From Strigops habroptila (taxonomy: Eukaryota > Chordata > Aves > Psittaciformes > Psittacidae), in the NCBI RefSeq assembly GCF_004027225.2, contig NC_044283.2, forward strand, positions 19,238,992 through 19,302,991: a stretch of 64,000 nucleotides of DNA, given 5' to 3'. Both the position numbers and the translations under genes were made by a program. Shown one piece after another: positions 45,901-58,200 of the stretch. Within the stretch, counting starts at the first letter, position 1. Every line of letters starts with the position of its first letter. Under the pieces are notes generated by a model. That model saw only the letters and a program-made list of their open reading frames with translations. It was not told where the DNA came from and searched no databases.

Positions 45901-48900
45901 ACACTTTTGATAATTTTGTCCCCCTCCTATAGTTTATCGGGTACCTTTAACTCGTCTGTCATCTGTCCATTAACTCATTTCTTCTGCAAGGTTTTCAGTG
46001 TGACAATTTGCACTAATTTTGACAGGTGCATGTTTCAGAGGTGAGTGGTAGCTTGAAGAAGAATGTTTCATTTTTCCCAGATGTTGAGATGTCAGTAGCT
46101 TGGTGGGTAATGCCCATCCCTGGTAAAAAAAGATAAGTAAATAAATAAATAAATAAATAAGGTCTGTCGTCTCCAAAACTGCCAGGACCAAAGTAGAATC
46201 ACAACAATGGAAATTATTGGAATTACATAATAAATCAAGTTGTCAGTGATAAAGCAGTAATCTGGCATCAGCTTCTCCAGTATTGTATCCATTCTGTAAG
46301 CTGTGTAAGAGTGTGTACATCAGTGACTTCAGAGAGCTCAGTCATGGGTATTCATGGTGTTAGAGTTTTATTTTCTCTTAGCTCTGTGTAAAATTTGACA
46401 TGTGTGTTCTGAACAACCTATTTGTATTTTGTACAATGGAAATTTGTGGGAGAAAATTGGAACCTCCTGCCGGGCTAGACTCTGCATTCCTGCCTGGTGT
46501 TCAGAGATGAGAATTTTTGTGCTGGAAAGAACAGTGCTGATTGGATTTGCAGCTTTGTTATTATTCTGAGGTAGGGTAAGATGCACCTCAGCTCGTATTG
46601 CCAGACTGACCAAATGGTATAGTTCCATGTTTTTAAATGGGTTGCTCTTTTGTAAAACATCTGCAATGTTATCTTAGGTATTCCATGCAAAAGAACAAAA
46701 AGGTAGAAGTAGAATAGCATTCTTGTGGTACTGGGAACTTAGTTTCTTGAATCTAGCCTGATACTATGTTTGCACAAATTTTAAAATAAATGAGACAAAA
46801 TACTTGTAATCTAATTTGTAGTTAGAGTATTTTATATAAAAATGAAAATTTCATAAGGCATATATGAAGATAATAAATATGTAAATAGTTCTGCCTGTGC
46901 TTAGCATTCAGTTTAAGACTCTCTTTCTGCGGTTTATATTTCTAGGTAGACTATGATAATCATGCACTTTATAAACATGGCAAAACAGGTCGTAGACAGT
47001 CCCCAGTCCGTATCTTCACGAACCTCACACCAAGTATGGTTGTACTTCCTGTGGAAGAGGGTTATAGGTAAGATGTATTAACACTGAAGTGACTGAAAGA
47101 GTGTGTTTGTTCTTAATTAAGGCATAAAGTCTCCGAAGAGATGGTGCTGTTCAGTATTGTCTTGCCTAACTTTTGGGTGCCACCTGAAGAGCACATTTCT
47201 CTCTCTTATTCTAAGGTCGCATGTTATGTAAAAAGCATGTAGGAGAGCAGGACACCTAAAAAGAAGTTTACATTTTCCATGGTGGAATGATGAGATTTCT
47301 CAGCTTGTCTGTAGGAAATTCTGTGTACACCTGTGAGAGGTATTAACAGCTGTGCCTGATAATCAGCTTGGTTGAGACAGTAATTAATAAAATGAACATT
47401 AAGAGGAGCATCAAGGACAAAGAAATAGATTTGATTTACTGCTAATAGTGTGGCTAATGTGGATTCGAACACCTGAATTTTATTATTTGGATGTTCTAAA
47501 TAGCCAAAATGGTGATTTTATGCATAAAAAACATCATCTTTAATTTAGCAAAGTGATTCTGCAGTGTTTATATTTATTACTGAGCTTGTATAAAATTAAG
47601 TTATATTGCTTTGTGAGCAAATAATGAACCAGTGCATTTAAATTTTGTTTTTCCAGGTTTTGCACTATATGTCAGCGGTACATTAGTTCTGGTAACCAGC
47701 ACTGTGAGATATGCAATTCATGTACATCAAAGGTAAGTGTTTTGACTTCTTTCTGTATAGCAGTTTTAGCAGTAGTCAAATAATAACTTCTGCTATGTTT
47801 GCTCTGGTAAAAACCTATTCTGACTCTGACTTCGTTGGGAAACCCCAAACAGTTCAGTTTCGTAGACTTACTGGTTTCACAATTCACATTCATAATCCAT
47901 TGGGAATTAATTTCTCTTTCCCCAGTTCTTTTGTGTTGGAAAGAGGACAGGAAGAGTTTGCCACTTACACCATACCTTATTCATCAGTGGTCTGTTGACA
48001 CATACATTTCTTATGTTTCAAAAGTTGTAGACTTGCTAATTTGTAAATGCTGCAGTTGTCACAGATTCTCAGGACTGTTGTTTCCAAGTTATAGCCCTTC
48101 CTGCAGAGGGCCTGTTTCTGTAGGTAATGGGGACCACATATCAGTAGTTCAGTTTTAAGGTCCAACAGTGGGTTTTTTTTTAAACAAACACACACACAGA
48201 GAAATAAACAGTGCATTTATTCATCTTTTGTAGGACGGTAGGCGATGGAAACATTGTGTTCTTTGCAAAAAGTGTGTAAAACCCTGTAAGTACGGAAAAA
48301 TACTTTTTTAAATAAAAGTACACTTACTGTTTTAGATATAGTCCAAAGAAACTGAGATTGCAAACCAGAAAATATTCTGTAAAAGAAATAAAATGTAATT
48401 TCTCAGAAGACAGAGTAAAGGAAAAATCTCAATTTCTCTCGAAAACTTAAGGTATACTTGCACCATATGGGAATGTGATAAATTTTTGTCAAGCCGTACT
48501 AAATCCCATTCATACTTGTTATGTGAAAACTTAAATACTTTGATTTTTTGTCTCCTGATGTTGTCAACTTTTTCATTAGAATTTCATAAACAAATATGCA
48601 ACTATTAAAATGTTTGAGAGGGCATGATCAAATTATGTGCAGTTGTATTTATAGCTGTGTTTAAGTAGCTAAAGCAATCATTTTTGTTATTGGTACAGGA
48701 ATTGCAATTTTTAAGTCCATTTTAACATCTGGACTTTTTGTTCATTTAAGATTGCATACAGGATAGTAGTTCTAAAAAATAATTCAGTTATTGAAATTAT
48801 TATATTGATATTATTATATTGAAATAGTCATACAGTATATGTACCTGGCTGCCTTATGAAATGTGACAAGGGACCAGAAGCTGACTGCATCCATCTCTAT

Positions 48901-50950
48901 AAAACTAAAACAAAATTAAAAACCTGGCAATGTAGCCTATATTTAAAGCTTAGTTTCAGAACGATAATTCTAAACTTCTTAAAGATCATAAATCATGTTA
49001 CTTATTTTGCAGCTTGGTTTCACTGTAACAATTGCAACTCCTGTGCTCTTCAAAACCACACTTGTGAGAAGACTGATGCTGGCTGTTTTGTTTGTGGCAA
49101 GGCAGGTCACAAACGCAGTACCTGTCCCAGTCTCTCCCGCACCAGAAGAGCTTGCAAGTAAGTGTAATACTGCATTAATATAGTAAAAGATAGCATTCAC
49201 ATGAGATTAGATCCTGTTTCATTGAAATGATCTAGAAAGAGAAGATTTTTGCCTTTGGGTGCTGATACCAGCTTTCACCGTTGCCCACTTGCTGTATCTC
49301 TGGGGTATATATACCAAAGGGAGGATACGATAAAAGACAAGTCACTTACTGTGGCTTCCAACTCCTTAACTGTTTTTTTTTTTCAAAGCTGATTGCTACG
49401 GATCCCAAATTTGGTGTATGGTGCGTGGGGTAGCTCTGTCAAGAAGATTCAAAATTAAAGTAATGAAACACTTTTAAACCCTTCAGATTCCTCGTGAAAG
49501 GGTAGAGAAAAGAGTTGCTACTATGCTCTTTTTATTGCTTCCTGGTTCTCTTGCTTTGTTGTGGCATCTTTTTCTTTTTTCCTTCTGGTATTTCAGGTGC
49601 TCTCTGTCATATGGTCTAAATCTCCACCATGTAAAATCTGTATTAATGAGGGTCACATTATGTACTTTTATTCTGCCATGATCGTGCTTCTATAGCATAC
49701 ACAAGCACATACTTGTATGTATCAAAAGACAAAAAATAAATGTGTGTGATGGTCTTCAGATGGAACTAACTCAAAAGGGGAAAGGGGATTTGCTTAGAGG
49801 CGATAGAGCAGTTGGCCCAGTATCCCCAGTTCAGGATAGTTGGCCCACACTTCTGTAACTTCCTCTCCAGAGTGCATGGGTTAGTTTGTGGTTCTTGACT
49901 GGAATGGCTGTAGCAGTGGAAATGCAAATCTTCCCTCTCAAAAGATGTGCCCCTGTTGATAGTGAGATTTGGATAGTTAAGCTTTTGGGGCAGCATCAAG
50001 ATTGAGAGGTGCCTGCTTGGGTGGTAGAGGACTACAGGTATATTGCTTCATGTCCTGCTGTGACATTAATCTGAGTGTTGGATATGGAGATAAAAGGTAG
50101 CAATGTTTTCATTTACATATCTCTTTTAAAAATTCCCTCCCTTAACATTTTTTTTTTCTTTGCTAAAAGAAGTAAAAAGGATACTTAAGTCATGAAATCT
50201 CATCTGTTTCTCATGTCAAATAAGATACTGCTCTGTTCATTGCGTTGGAATGGATTAGGCCTTTCAGGCCATCAGTTACTTGTTTTGCTGATTTGTTGCA
50301 GGAGATAATTTTGGTTTCTTTTTCTAATAATAACAGCTGTATGTTTTATTCGTTAAAATATTCAACGGTTTGTGTTATGAAATACATCCTTTGTCAGAGA
50401 CTGAAAACAATCCACTTGCTACTTAGATTTAGGCCCTGTATTATTTGCAGGTGTCTTCATAATGTTGTTAAACTGTATGTAATTTTTGCCCTTTCTGTTA
50501 TATATTTGTGCATTATATATTGAGTATAAAAGTCTGTAAGTGCTTTTTTATACTCGGTGAGTGGCATTTCTTAATTTTCTACATCAGTTACAAGGTAAAA
50601 TGCTGATTAATTATTTTACATAAATGAAAAATAATGAATGGCAGTAAAATGGACAGTTTTAGGAGGATTAGATGTCATAACATTGTAAGATGGAATGGTC
50701 CTTGTACTTTGTGTGAGTTTATGAACTTCTGAGGTCATATACTTCAATGGACAGATTATGTAAAATACTAGCAAATGTAGTTCTCCATTTTAATCTGTAT
50801 GTTCCTTTTTTGCTTTACAGAGCTGACAAAAAAGCAAAGGCAGAAAACTCTGAAGAGAGTAAATATGCTGTGAAGCGTCCCATATTTTCCAGGAAGAAAG
50901 TGAAAAACAAAAAAAAAAAAAAAAAAAAAAGACCTGACTTTGCTTGCTGA
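39801..50950 (+). CDS. ZCCHC4: ZCCHC4, 28S rRNA N6-adenosine methyltransferase (complete, 13 exons)
   Basis: Nucleolar enzyme that places m6A on 28S rRNA. Exons: 39801-39894, 40110-40228, 41405-41487, 42160-42435, 42941-43021, 43301-43373, 44969-45119, 45614-45714, 46946-47067, 47657-47732, 48234-48285, 49013-49157, 50821-50950; all GT-AG, in phase, 500 residues (human 513). Domains in order: GRF-type zinc finger (CPHG at 29-32 through [12 protein letters not shown] at 51-62, FFQWEDE); a C2H2-like finger [20 protein letters not shown] in exon 4; the Rossmann methyltransferase with the catalytic motif DPPFGG at 265-270; a cysteine-rich DHHC-like zinc region spread over exons 10-12; and the CCHC knuckle [14 protein letters not shown] in exon 12. 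The tail is basic and includes a 22-A coding tract (see findings). The start has ATGG context (gccATGG, G at -3). Exon 1 is GC-rich and diverged, as expected. Confidence 0.97.
39895..42159 (+). other. ZCCHC4: ZCCHC4 introns 1-3
   Basis: Introns 39895-40109, 40229-41404 and 41488-42159. No transposon or RNA gene recognised. Confidence 0.75.
43374..44968 (+). other. ZCCHC4: ZCCHC4 intron 6
   Basis: 1.6 kb intron before the catalytic exon 7. Nothing recognisable. The smaller introns 4 (42436-42940), 5 (43022-43300) and 7 (45120-45613) also appear empty. Confidence 0.75.
45715..46945 (+). other. ZCCHC4: ZCCHC4 intron 8
   Basis: Contains a TAAA microsatellite at 46138-46160. The open frames at 45796-46044 and 46092-46292 are unsupported. 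Confidence 0.75.
46138..46160 (+). repeat. (TAAA)n microsatellite
   Basis: Just under six perfect TAAA units, preceded by an imperfect unit and an A-rich stretch. Confidence 0.92.
47068..49012 (+). other. ZCCHC4: ZCCHC4 introns 9-11
   Basis: Introns 47068-47656, 47733-48233 and 48286-49012. A short (AC)n stretch lies near 48187-48198. The overlapping frames at 47711-48216 on both strands span exon 10 or its flanks in wrong frames. Confidence 0.75.
49158..50820 (+). other. ZCCHC4: ZCCHC4 intron 12
   Basis: Last intron, 1.7 kb, T-rich and without recognisable elements. Confidence 0.75.
50909..50930 (+). repeat. ZCCHC4: 22-nt poly(A) tract inside the ZCCHC4 coding region
   Basis: Twenty-two consecutive A after the AAC codon at 50906-50908 encode seven lysines plus the first base of an AGA codon, followed by PDFAC and the TGA at 50948-50950. 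It is a mutable and slippage-prone homopolymer. Confidence 0.95.
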
Positions 50951-51019
50951 TACATAGCTACTGTTTATTATGGCCAGCCTTTGATTCCATTTTCTAAAAA
51001 TGTTAATATTAACATCTAA

Positions 51020-51025
51020 AATAAA
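51020..51025 (+). terminator. ZCCHC4: poly(A) signal AATAAA, ZCCHC4
   Basis: Canonical hexamer 70 nt after the ZCCHC4 stop codon; predicts a very short 3' UTR. Confidence 0.7.
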
Positions 51026-51679
51026 ACCTGATTCAATTAAAAGTGACAATTCTTTCATTATACATCATTACCAGCATCAAAAAAAAGTGCTAAGTAAACT
51101 GTACACCTACCATGTGTTTGTATAATATAACAATTTTGTGTGTTTAGGATTAGCTGTCCGATTTAGTGGGAATGTGAAGCTGAGGGAGGAGTACTGCTGA
51201 GTGGTGAGGTGGTGGTGGTTTTGTGTTAGGTACTGGGGGCCTTGGGGCAGGGGAGGAGCTGAGGGTAGGTGACGGGAAGGCACAGGTCATTGGGATGCAG
51301 GCTCTGTTAGCTGCAGCGCTCACAGTACGGTTCTGGGCGTTTCTGAATTTTCTCTCAAGTGGAAAAGCCCAAGAACGGAAAAATAAAAAGTACTTCAGAA
51401 GTAAGTGAAAAAATAACCTTGTAGGTGTGTTTAAATTTATTTCAAAACTACTTCCACGAGTTAAATTTAAAAAAAATGTAAGTTTTAGTATTTTGGGTTG
51501 TCACTGCTGGCAGAGGTGGGGTATGTTGTAAAAATGATTGGGGTGAGTGTCAGTGCTGCATGGTTTGGGGTGTAAGAAAAACGAGGGTTTGTGTTGCAGC
51601 AGGAGGGGATGAGCCCTTCTATGCTGTTGGCTGGAGTCAGAGCAGCATTGGTTTGCACTGCAGGGAGGCCAGGCTGGGC

Positions 51680-52210
51680 TTCCCACACACAGCCACCCCT
51701 AGCCGGGACCGGGCCCGCCTGGGACCCCACCGCCGCCCTTCCATGGGGCCCTCACCCCCCTCGGCCTCGATGCGGGGGGAAAGGGAGCCGCCAGGTGCTC
51801 ACGGCAGGCAGGCGCCTCGGCCCTGTGGGCGGGGCGGGAAGCACCGCCCTGCGCTGCTGAGGGTAACCCAGGCCCAATCCGCGCCGTGGCGGGAAGCACC
51901 GCCTCCGGAAGCCGGGCGCGGAGGGCGGGAGGCCGGCGGCGGTGCGGAGCCAGGGCCGCCCGGTGGAGGGGGAGGTTCACGGCAGCCGGTTAGAGCACGG
52001 CTGGCTCCGGGCCGGAGCGCCTCGCCGCTATGCCCGCCTTCCGGCAGGTCGGGGAGAAGCAGCTGCCGCAGGAGGTGGTCTTCATGGCCTGGTCCCCCAA
52101 AAGGGACCTCATCGCCCTGGCCAACAGAGCGGGCGAGGTGAGTGCGGGGCGGCCGGGCTCAGGGGAGGCACTGACGGGGGACGAGCAGGAGAGCGCTGCC
52201 CCTGCCGTGC
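51680..52210 (+). promoter_or_regulatory. ANAPC4: CpG-rich promoter region of ANAPC4
   Basis: CpG-dense block before and over exon 1. It carries an Sp1-type GC box (gggcggggcggg, 51827-51838), two copies of an E2F-type site, a CCCAATC element at 51873-51879 that resembles a CCAAT box, and an ETS-type CCGGAAG at 51905-51911. No TATA box. Confidence 0.8.
51833..51903 (+). promoter_or_regulatory. ANAPC4: paired E2F-type motifs in a duplicated 16-mer
   Basis: The word GGCGGGAAGCACCGCC occurs exactly twice, at 51833-51848 and 51888-51903. Each copy contains GGCGGGAA, the reverse of the E2F site TTCCCGCC. They lie about 130-200 bp upstream of the ANAPC4 start codon. Confidence 0.65.
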
Positions 52211-55200
52211 CTTTGTGGTTTGCTGTGGCATAGTGCTGTGAGATAAGCCGGCTGCCTGGGAATAGCAGGTTTTTATCAAGCTCCTCGATACTTACTGCCC
52301 CTTCCTTTTTTACTTCCTTATTTCCAAACAAATTCACTGATGATGCGCTCATTGTCTGCAGCGATGGGGTTTTGGAGCACGCGACGTTTCCTATTTAAAT
52401 TAAATCTATTTTCAATTATATACTTTTTTTTTAATATTTTTAATTTTTTTCCCTGGAACTGCTGTTCATGCATGAAGACAAGACTGTGCTTTCAGTTGTG
52501 CTTTCAGAGTGTTTCTGCTCGGGAGGCGTGGATAACTCCTGTTGGTTACAGGCTTATACATGGCACAGCTTATTTCAGTCTGTTGCTGTAAACAATATAC
52601 TGCCCTCCAAAACCACATAGGAGTGAATCTACTAGAGGAGCACACAATATTTAAGCCACAGGTATTATTAGAAGTGGTAAAAGAAGTGCACCTTGCACTG
52701 ATTTACAAACTGGTATTAGTGGGAGAATGTAGTCTATTCTTGCCTTAGATATGTTTGCTTTGTAGGTTTTACTCCATCGGCTTGCAAACTTTCAACGAGT
52801 GTGGAGTTTGCCTCCAAATGAAAATACGGGAAAAGAAGTGACTGCTCTTGCTTGGAGACCAGATGGCAAAAGTAATGTCAAGTATATGAGGTGATACGGT
52901 GTATTAAAAATCCTGTTGGAAATCAGTGAAAGCTGTGGTGATGATACCTCGTATCTGTCAAGGAAATTCTCAAGTAAACTGTTTTTGAAGAGAATGATGG
53001 ATTAACTTTATGTAGGTTTATTCAAAGTAATAGATTTACACTGTCGAAAGCAATTGCAAGACAGATTTGCAAGGTGGATTTATGTCCAAAATACTGCTTT
53101 CAAGGAATAGGAAAACTTCAAGTTCCTAACTAAGAATATTTTTGTATGTAGTACAATATTTATTGGGAGAGAAAGAGGCTGATCAGGACTGACTGGAGAG
53201 TTTAGCTTATTTAGCATAGGCTGAACTTCAGAGGCTAAAATTGCACTAAAAAAGCCAGAGAAGAAAAAAAAAAAAAGCACCTTTTCCTCATCAACAGAAA
53301 TAATGGTGAAATTAGTAGGGGGCTTTTATTTTTTTTTTAACACATTAGTGGTAGAGAATGGGAACAATCTTCTTCTGTGACATGTGGGTGAAAACTACCG
53401 ATATTGTTTTACGATGGAGTATGAGGAGTTTAAGAAACTTCTTTTTAAGCTGGTTGTCTGTGATTACAAGGAAGCAAGCACAGAAACCTATGACTGCCAT
53501 ATGCTTTAAGGATGAATAAAGTTAAGAAGAAGGTGATGCAGAAGCTGCTTAGCAAGTCTTAAAATTGTATTTTGTTGTAATAAAACCCAAACCTTCTTAG
53601 TGGACAATCTTTATATATGATTTTGGCCTCAAATTTGCAAAAAACTGAAGCCTCTGCTGTGTCAGAACTGTTGTTAGAAGTGTTAGAAGCATGTTCAGTT
53701 CAACATGTAGATAGATAATTGTGAAATCAGGCCTTTGACTTTATCAGCTACAATATGATAGTTCAATTTTCATTCTAGTAAGTAGATTTCAAAAGAGAAT
53801 TTGGAAGGACTGTACATAGACGAAGAAAATTCTGTCTGTAACTTGGCTTTGAAGACACTTCCTTTTCTAGTTCAGTATAAAGTACTAAGTTTTGCACATT
53901 GGTTATTTATACATTTCACTTGTCTTTCTCTAGTTCTGGCTTTTGGCCTTACTGATACCAAGAGGATTATTCTGTGTGATGTAGAAAAACCTGAAAGCTT
54001 GCATTCTTTCTCTGTGGACTCATCTATTACATACATGCATTGGATGGAAGTAACTGAGGAAAGCAGGTGCGTCTGAAAAACTCTAGAAATAGATTATGCG
54101 CTATGTAGTGCCGCCTTGCTAATAGTTTATGTTTAGAATGTTACAAGCAGTCATATAAAATAAAATAATATATAGCTGTGGAGGTTTTTTTACCACTTGG
54201 CTAAAATTTTCCTTTTTGTTAGACTAGAAACTTTTCATACACTTATTTGTAGTGCTGATATCTTAGTCTCATGGTTCTTTAGGTTATACACAAAAATTTC
54301 AGCATGATTTTGAGCACCCACCACTTAAGAGCTGCTTAATCTGATGTTAGCTTGTACAGCCTGTCTTCTGATCCAGTTTGCTTCAATACCGATTAATTTA
54401 TTAAACTAATTATAATAATGTTATTATGTTAATTTGTTTTGTTAGTCAGAATAAGAATTATATTTAAGTCTTTCTTCACTTGTGTTTTCAAGATCTTTAG
54501 TTTGGTGCCGTATCTGTCACAATGTGCCTTTGGTGTTACATTCAACCCCACTGGCAATTCTGTTGTGGGTATACTTGCTTCAGGAAGTCAGACTGCCCTT
54601 AGTGACCGTGAGCTCTGTGGCATTCATGGTCCCTGTTTCTGTGGTCCCACAAAAACCTCTGATATGCATCTTGTTGCAGTACTAGACAACAATTAAGTAA
54701 AACATTGGTTTTAAAAATGGGAGGTGGTGTAAGATCCCACCCCTCTCCAGAAAACACTAGTCTTAAAATGTCAAGGAAATAACTGGTGGGAATAGACTTA
54801 TCTCCTTATGGGAAATCTCATCCTTCTGGCATGTCTAAGGTGTGATATTAAGTATTGCACTTTAGTTTTCCTCTCACTGTAATGTGCCTGTAGCTTTTCT
54901 AAAGTATAGGTGGGTTATAGCGCAGGGTTGTAGAGGATTTGAACAGAAAGCCTTGGTCAGTAACTGTATTACAGGAGATGAGAGATTTGATGGCAAGCTG
55001 CTGAGTCAGCAGTTACAAACTTTATATTCTTTGGTGGAAATAAAAGACTTTCAGACTTCTTTTACTAATTTGATCATTTTATGAATTACTAAAGGCTTCA
55101 TAAGGACTTATCCTCTGGTATTTGTAACTAACCTATATTACGTATTGAAGATATGCTGTAATGCTGAAGTTAGAAAGAAATTCTCCTTCCCTCCATTTTT

Positions 55201-58200
55201 ATAGCTTGGGTGGTAAAGACAGTCTTACTTCTTTTTCAGTGTTCTTACATCCTTTTACAATGCTGAGGATGAATCAAATCTCCTTTTGCCTAAATTACCA
55301 GCACTACCAAAAAAGTAAGCATTGTACTAGTAAGTCTGAGAAGATACAATTTGTTTGTTGTCTTTGGTTTGGTTATTCATCTCTAATGAATACAGATGCT
55401 TTAGATTAGAGGTTTGCTCACTGTTATTGAGAATAATTATTTTATTTTCAGTTACAGTACCACTGCAAAAATTTTCAGGTAAGACATTGGCATTTTATCT
55501 CTCTCTGGTTTTTGTTTATTTTGTTTTCTGGTGTTGAGACAAGCTACGTAAACCCTAATCATACATTTTGTATTTTCAGTGAAGAAAAGTCAGATGAGAT
55601 TATGAAGCTTCTGGGTGATGTAAGGTAAATTCCGTATGTGGGTTGTGGGATTGTTGTTGGGTTTTTTTATTTAAAGCTATAAAATAATGGATACAGTGGG
55701 TTTACTTTTAAGTTATTCATAATCTGTTTTTAAAGGTCCTGGAGAAAGGATATGGAATGTCTCCTTTTTTCATGTATGAAAGTATAGTTCAAAGAATATA
55801 TTAAAGCCTGCATCAGTTTACACTTTCCCTCTTCAATTTAGACGGATTATAAGGCACTTTATCAGCAGCTGCTGTTGGTGCCATATATTCTTTTCCTTAG
55901 GAGAAGTTTCTTGGGCTGCATTTGAAGGCTATGTTGTGTTGCTTAGGGTGGTCTTGGAGACATTGGTAAATTCGTGTTATGGATGGGAAATTCCTATGAG
56001 TTTGCATGAGTGTGGCAAAGTTAAAATTAGCTCTGAAATCAGATGTATTAAGGTTACTTTAAGGTAAATGTCTCGTATTAGGAAACACAGGAGCAGCTGG
56101 AGGAAGTGTAGTTTAGCAGAGTGAGACTGGGTTTGTGGAGCACTTGTGGTGCATTTTTGAGGAGTACCTTGGATTTCCATTTGCTTTTTTCACTGTTCCT
56201 TACAGTCTCACCACTGAGGATCATCCTCCTTATTAAAAAAAAATTATTAAATAATGGCATCTCTGTCTATCACCAGTTATTCCTTAAGACTTGATACCTC
56301 TTCTTACAGTAGGACTTCCTTGATAGAGAGAGACTTGGTCACTGACTGTGGTGTAGGTGCTTCCTACATTCTGTGCTGCTTCATCCATTCAATTAATCAA
56401 ACCAAAAGTTTTTTAGATACTGTTTTGTTAACTTCTGTCTTGGCTTTAATGAAAATATTCTCTTTTAACATGTATTTAGGTGTTTAACAGGCAGAAGTTG
56501 CAGTTAATTTTCTTGTATTTATAAGGGGACATGTAAAACGTTCTCATTTTTTGCGTTTGAGAGCATTACTACTCACTGTAATTACTATTCACTGTTGAAG
56601 TTTTATGGGTGTATGACAAGAATAGATAACCTCCCTGTCTGACGTTTAATGTTTTAAGCATAGACAAAAAGGTCATAGAGAAGCTTTTTACCAAGTCACT
56701 GTAGCAAGTTGGTTTTAGTAAATGAGCAAAACATAAACCTGTCTGTCCCAGACTCTGTTCTTTGAACTGGGTTTCTGTTTCTGATGCTGCAGTCATTTCA
56801 AATCTTAACTGTCTTTGAGATTTTGCTGAGGAGTGCGACTGAGTGAGTGCAACAAAGTTACTTCACGTGTAGTCAGGATAAACTCCTGGAAATACTAAAG
56901 TAGCTTTGTAGGAATGCTTTGCAGCCTGTATTGATAGGTGGGCTGTTGCCAGAAACCGCTACTTTTTTGTCTTTTGGAAGATAAAAAGTGAAGAAGGACT
57001 TGTGTGCCTATGTTGTTGTTTTGGGTTTTTTTCCCCTATTCTATCAGTTAATTTAGTAGTTGCTACTCATTCTGTAAATATTAGAGGCAGGTCTTATCAA
57101 TGGCATCCAAACTTGTTTTGTTTTTAAATTTCTTGACATTAGCACAGTGTTTCCTTTTGTTCAGAGATTCTTTAGAGGATCTTTAGTAAAGGGATGGAAT
57201 TTAAGTGTAAGGAATTATGTTTGTATGCATTATAATTTGTTTCAGTATGCTCATCAACACATTCTTCTATTTTTATAGGCTTAATGCTCTTGTCCTTGGT
57301 GGCAGCTGTGGATTTATTGAGATTTATGCCTATGGAATGTTCAAGATTGCTACAGTAACTGGGGTACGTTCCATTACTTTCTGTATTTGTGTTTCATAAT
57401 AGATGAAACTACAGATGAACTGAATGAAAAAAAATACGTGTGTGTGCTTACATATAAGTGAAAACATGTTGCTGAGTTTTAAAGAAAGGAATAGTTGTTT
57501 CTCTTGGTTGGGTTATGTGACTATTGTTGGAAAGACATTCTGTCTCTGGTGGCTTTAACATCTTGTTTCAAATGAAACAAAGTTCAACGTTAATCCACAC
57601 TAATGAGTGCTTTTGCTCCTGAACAGTAGCTGAAAATTCCACTTTGTTTTTATATGTTGTTGACCACAATTGTCATTGTATGTGTTAGAGCAGTAAATAC
57701 ATCTTAGAGGAAATGCAATATTTCATTAACTTTTAAACTGGAATCCTTCAGGTGGCAGGTTCTTGTCATGGACTATGTTTGTCTAGTGATTTGAAATCAC
57801 TATCGGTTATTACAGAGATACGAGACTCCTCAGACAGCGAAGCTGAGATAACATATTTTCAGGCAAGTAAAGTAATTTTGAAATGTTCTTTATAAGTAAA
57901 ACTGCTTTTCTAATTACTTTATGGTAGCTTTATTGCTTTCCGATTATTTGCAGGAAAAAAACCCCCAAACTACTATTTCCAGCCTTTCTGAAATTCACAA
58001 TTTAGCTTTTGGATTTATCATCATGTTAACATGCAGTTTCACCAGTGAACCTGATGCTGATGATCTGAGGCATTCTTCTAAAATATTAGTTTAAATTAGA
58101 CATTCATTTATGCAATTATTGTGTCCTGGGTTCAGCTATAGCAGTCATTTTTCTCCTGCTTAGTAGCTGGTGCAGTGCTGTGTTTTTTAACTTTCAGCCT

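Larger units (their letters stand above)
50951..52029 (+). other. ZCCHC4 3' region and ANAPC4 promoter interval
   Basis: About 1.1 kb without coding exons. It starts with a short ZCCHC4 3' UTR, continues as AT-rich sequence, then turns CpG-rich from about 51680. Confidence 0.75.

Noticed and set aside
58040-58075. Possible C/D box snoRNA (TGATGA and CTGA words)
   Set aside because: No terminal stem or correctly spaced box D and D' pair; the words are too short to support an RNA gene.
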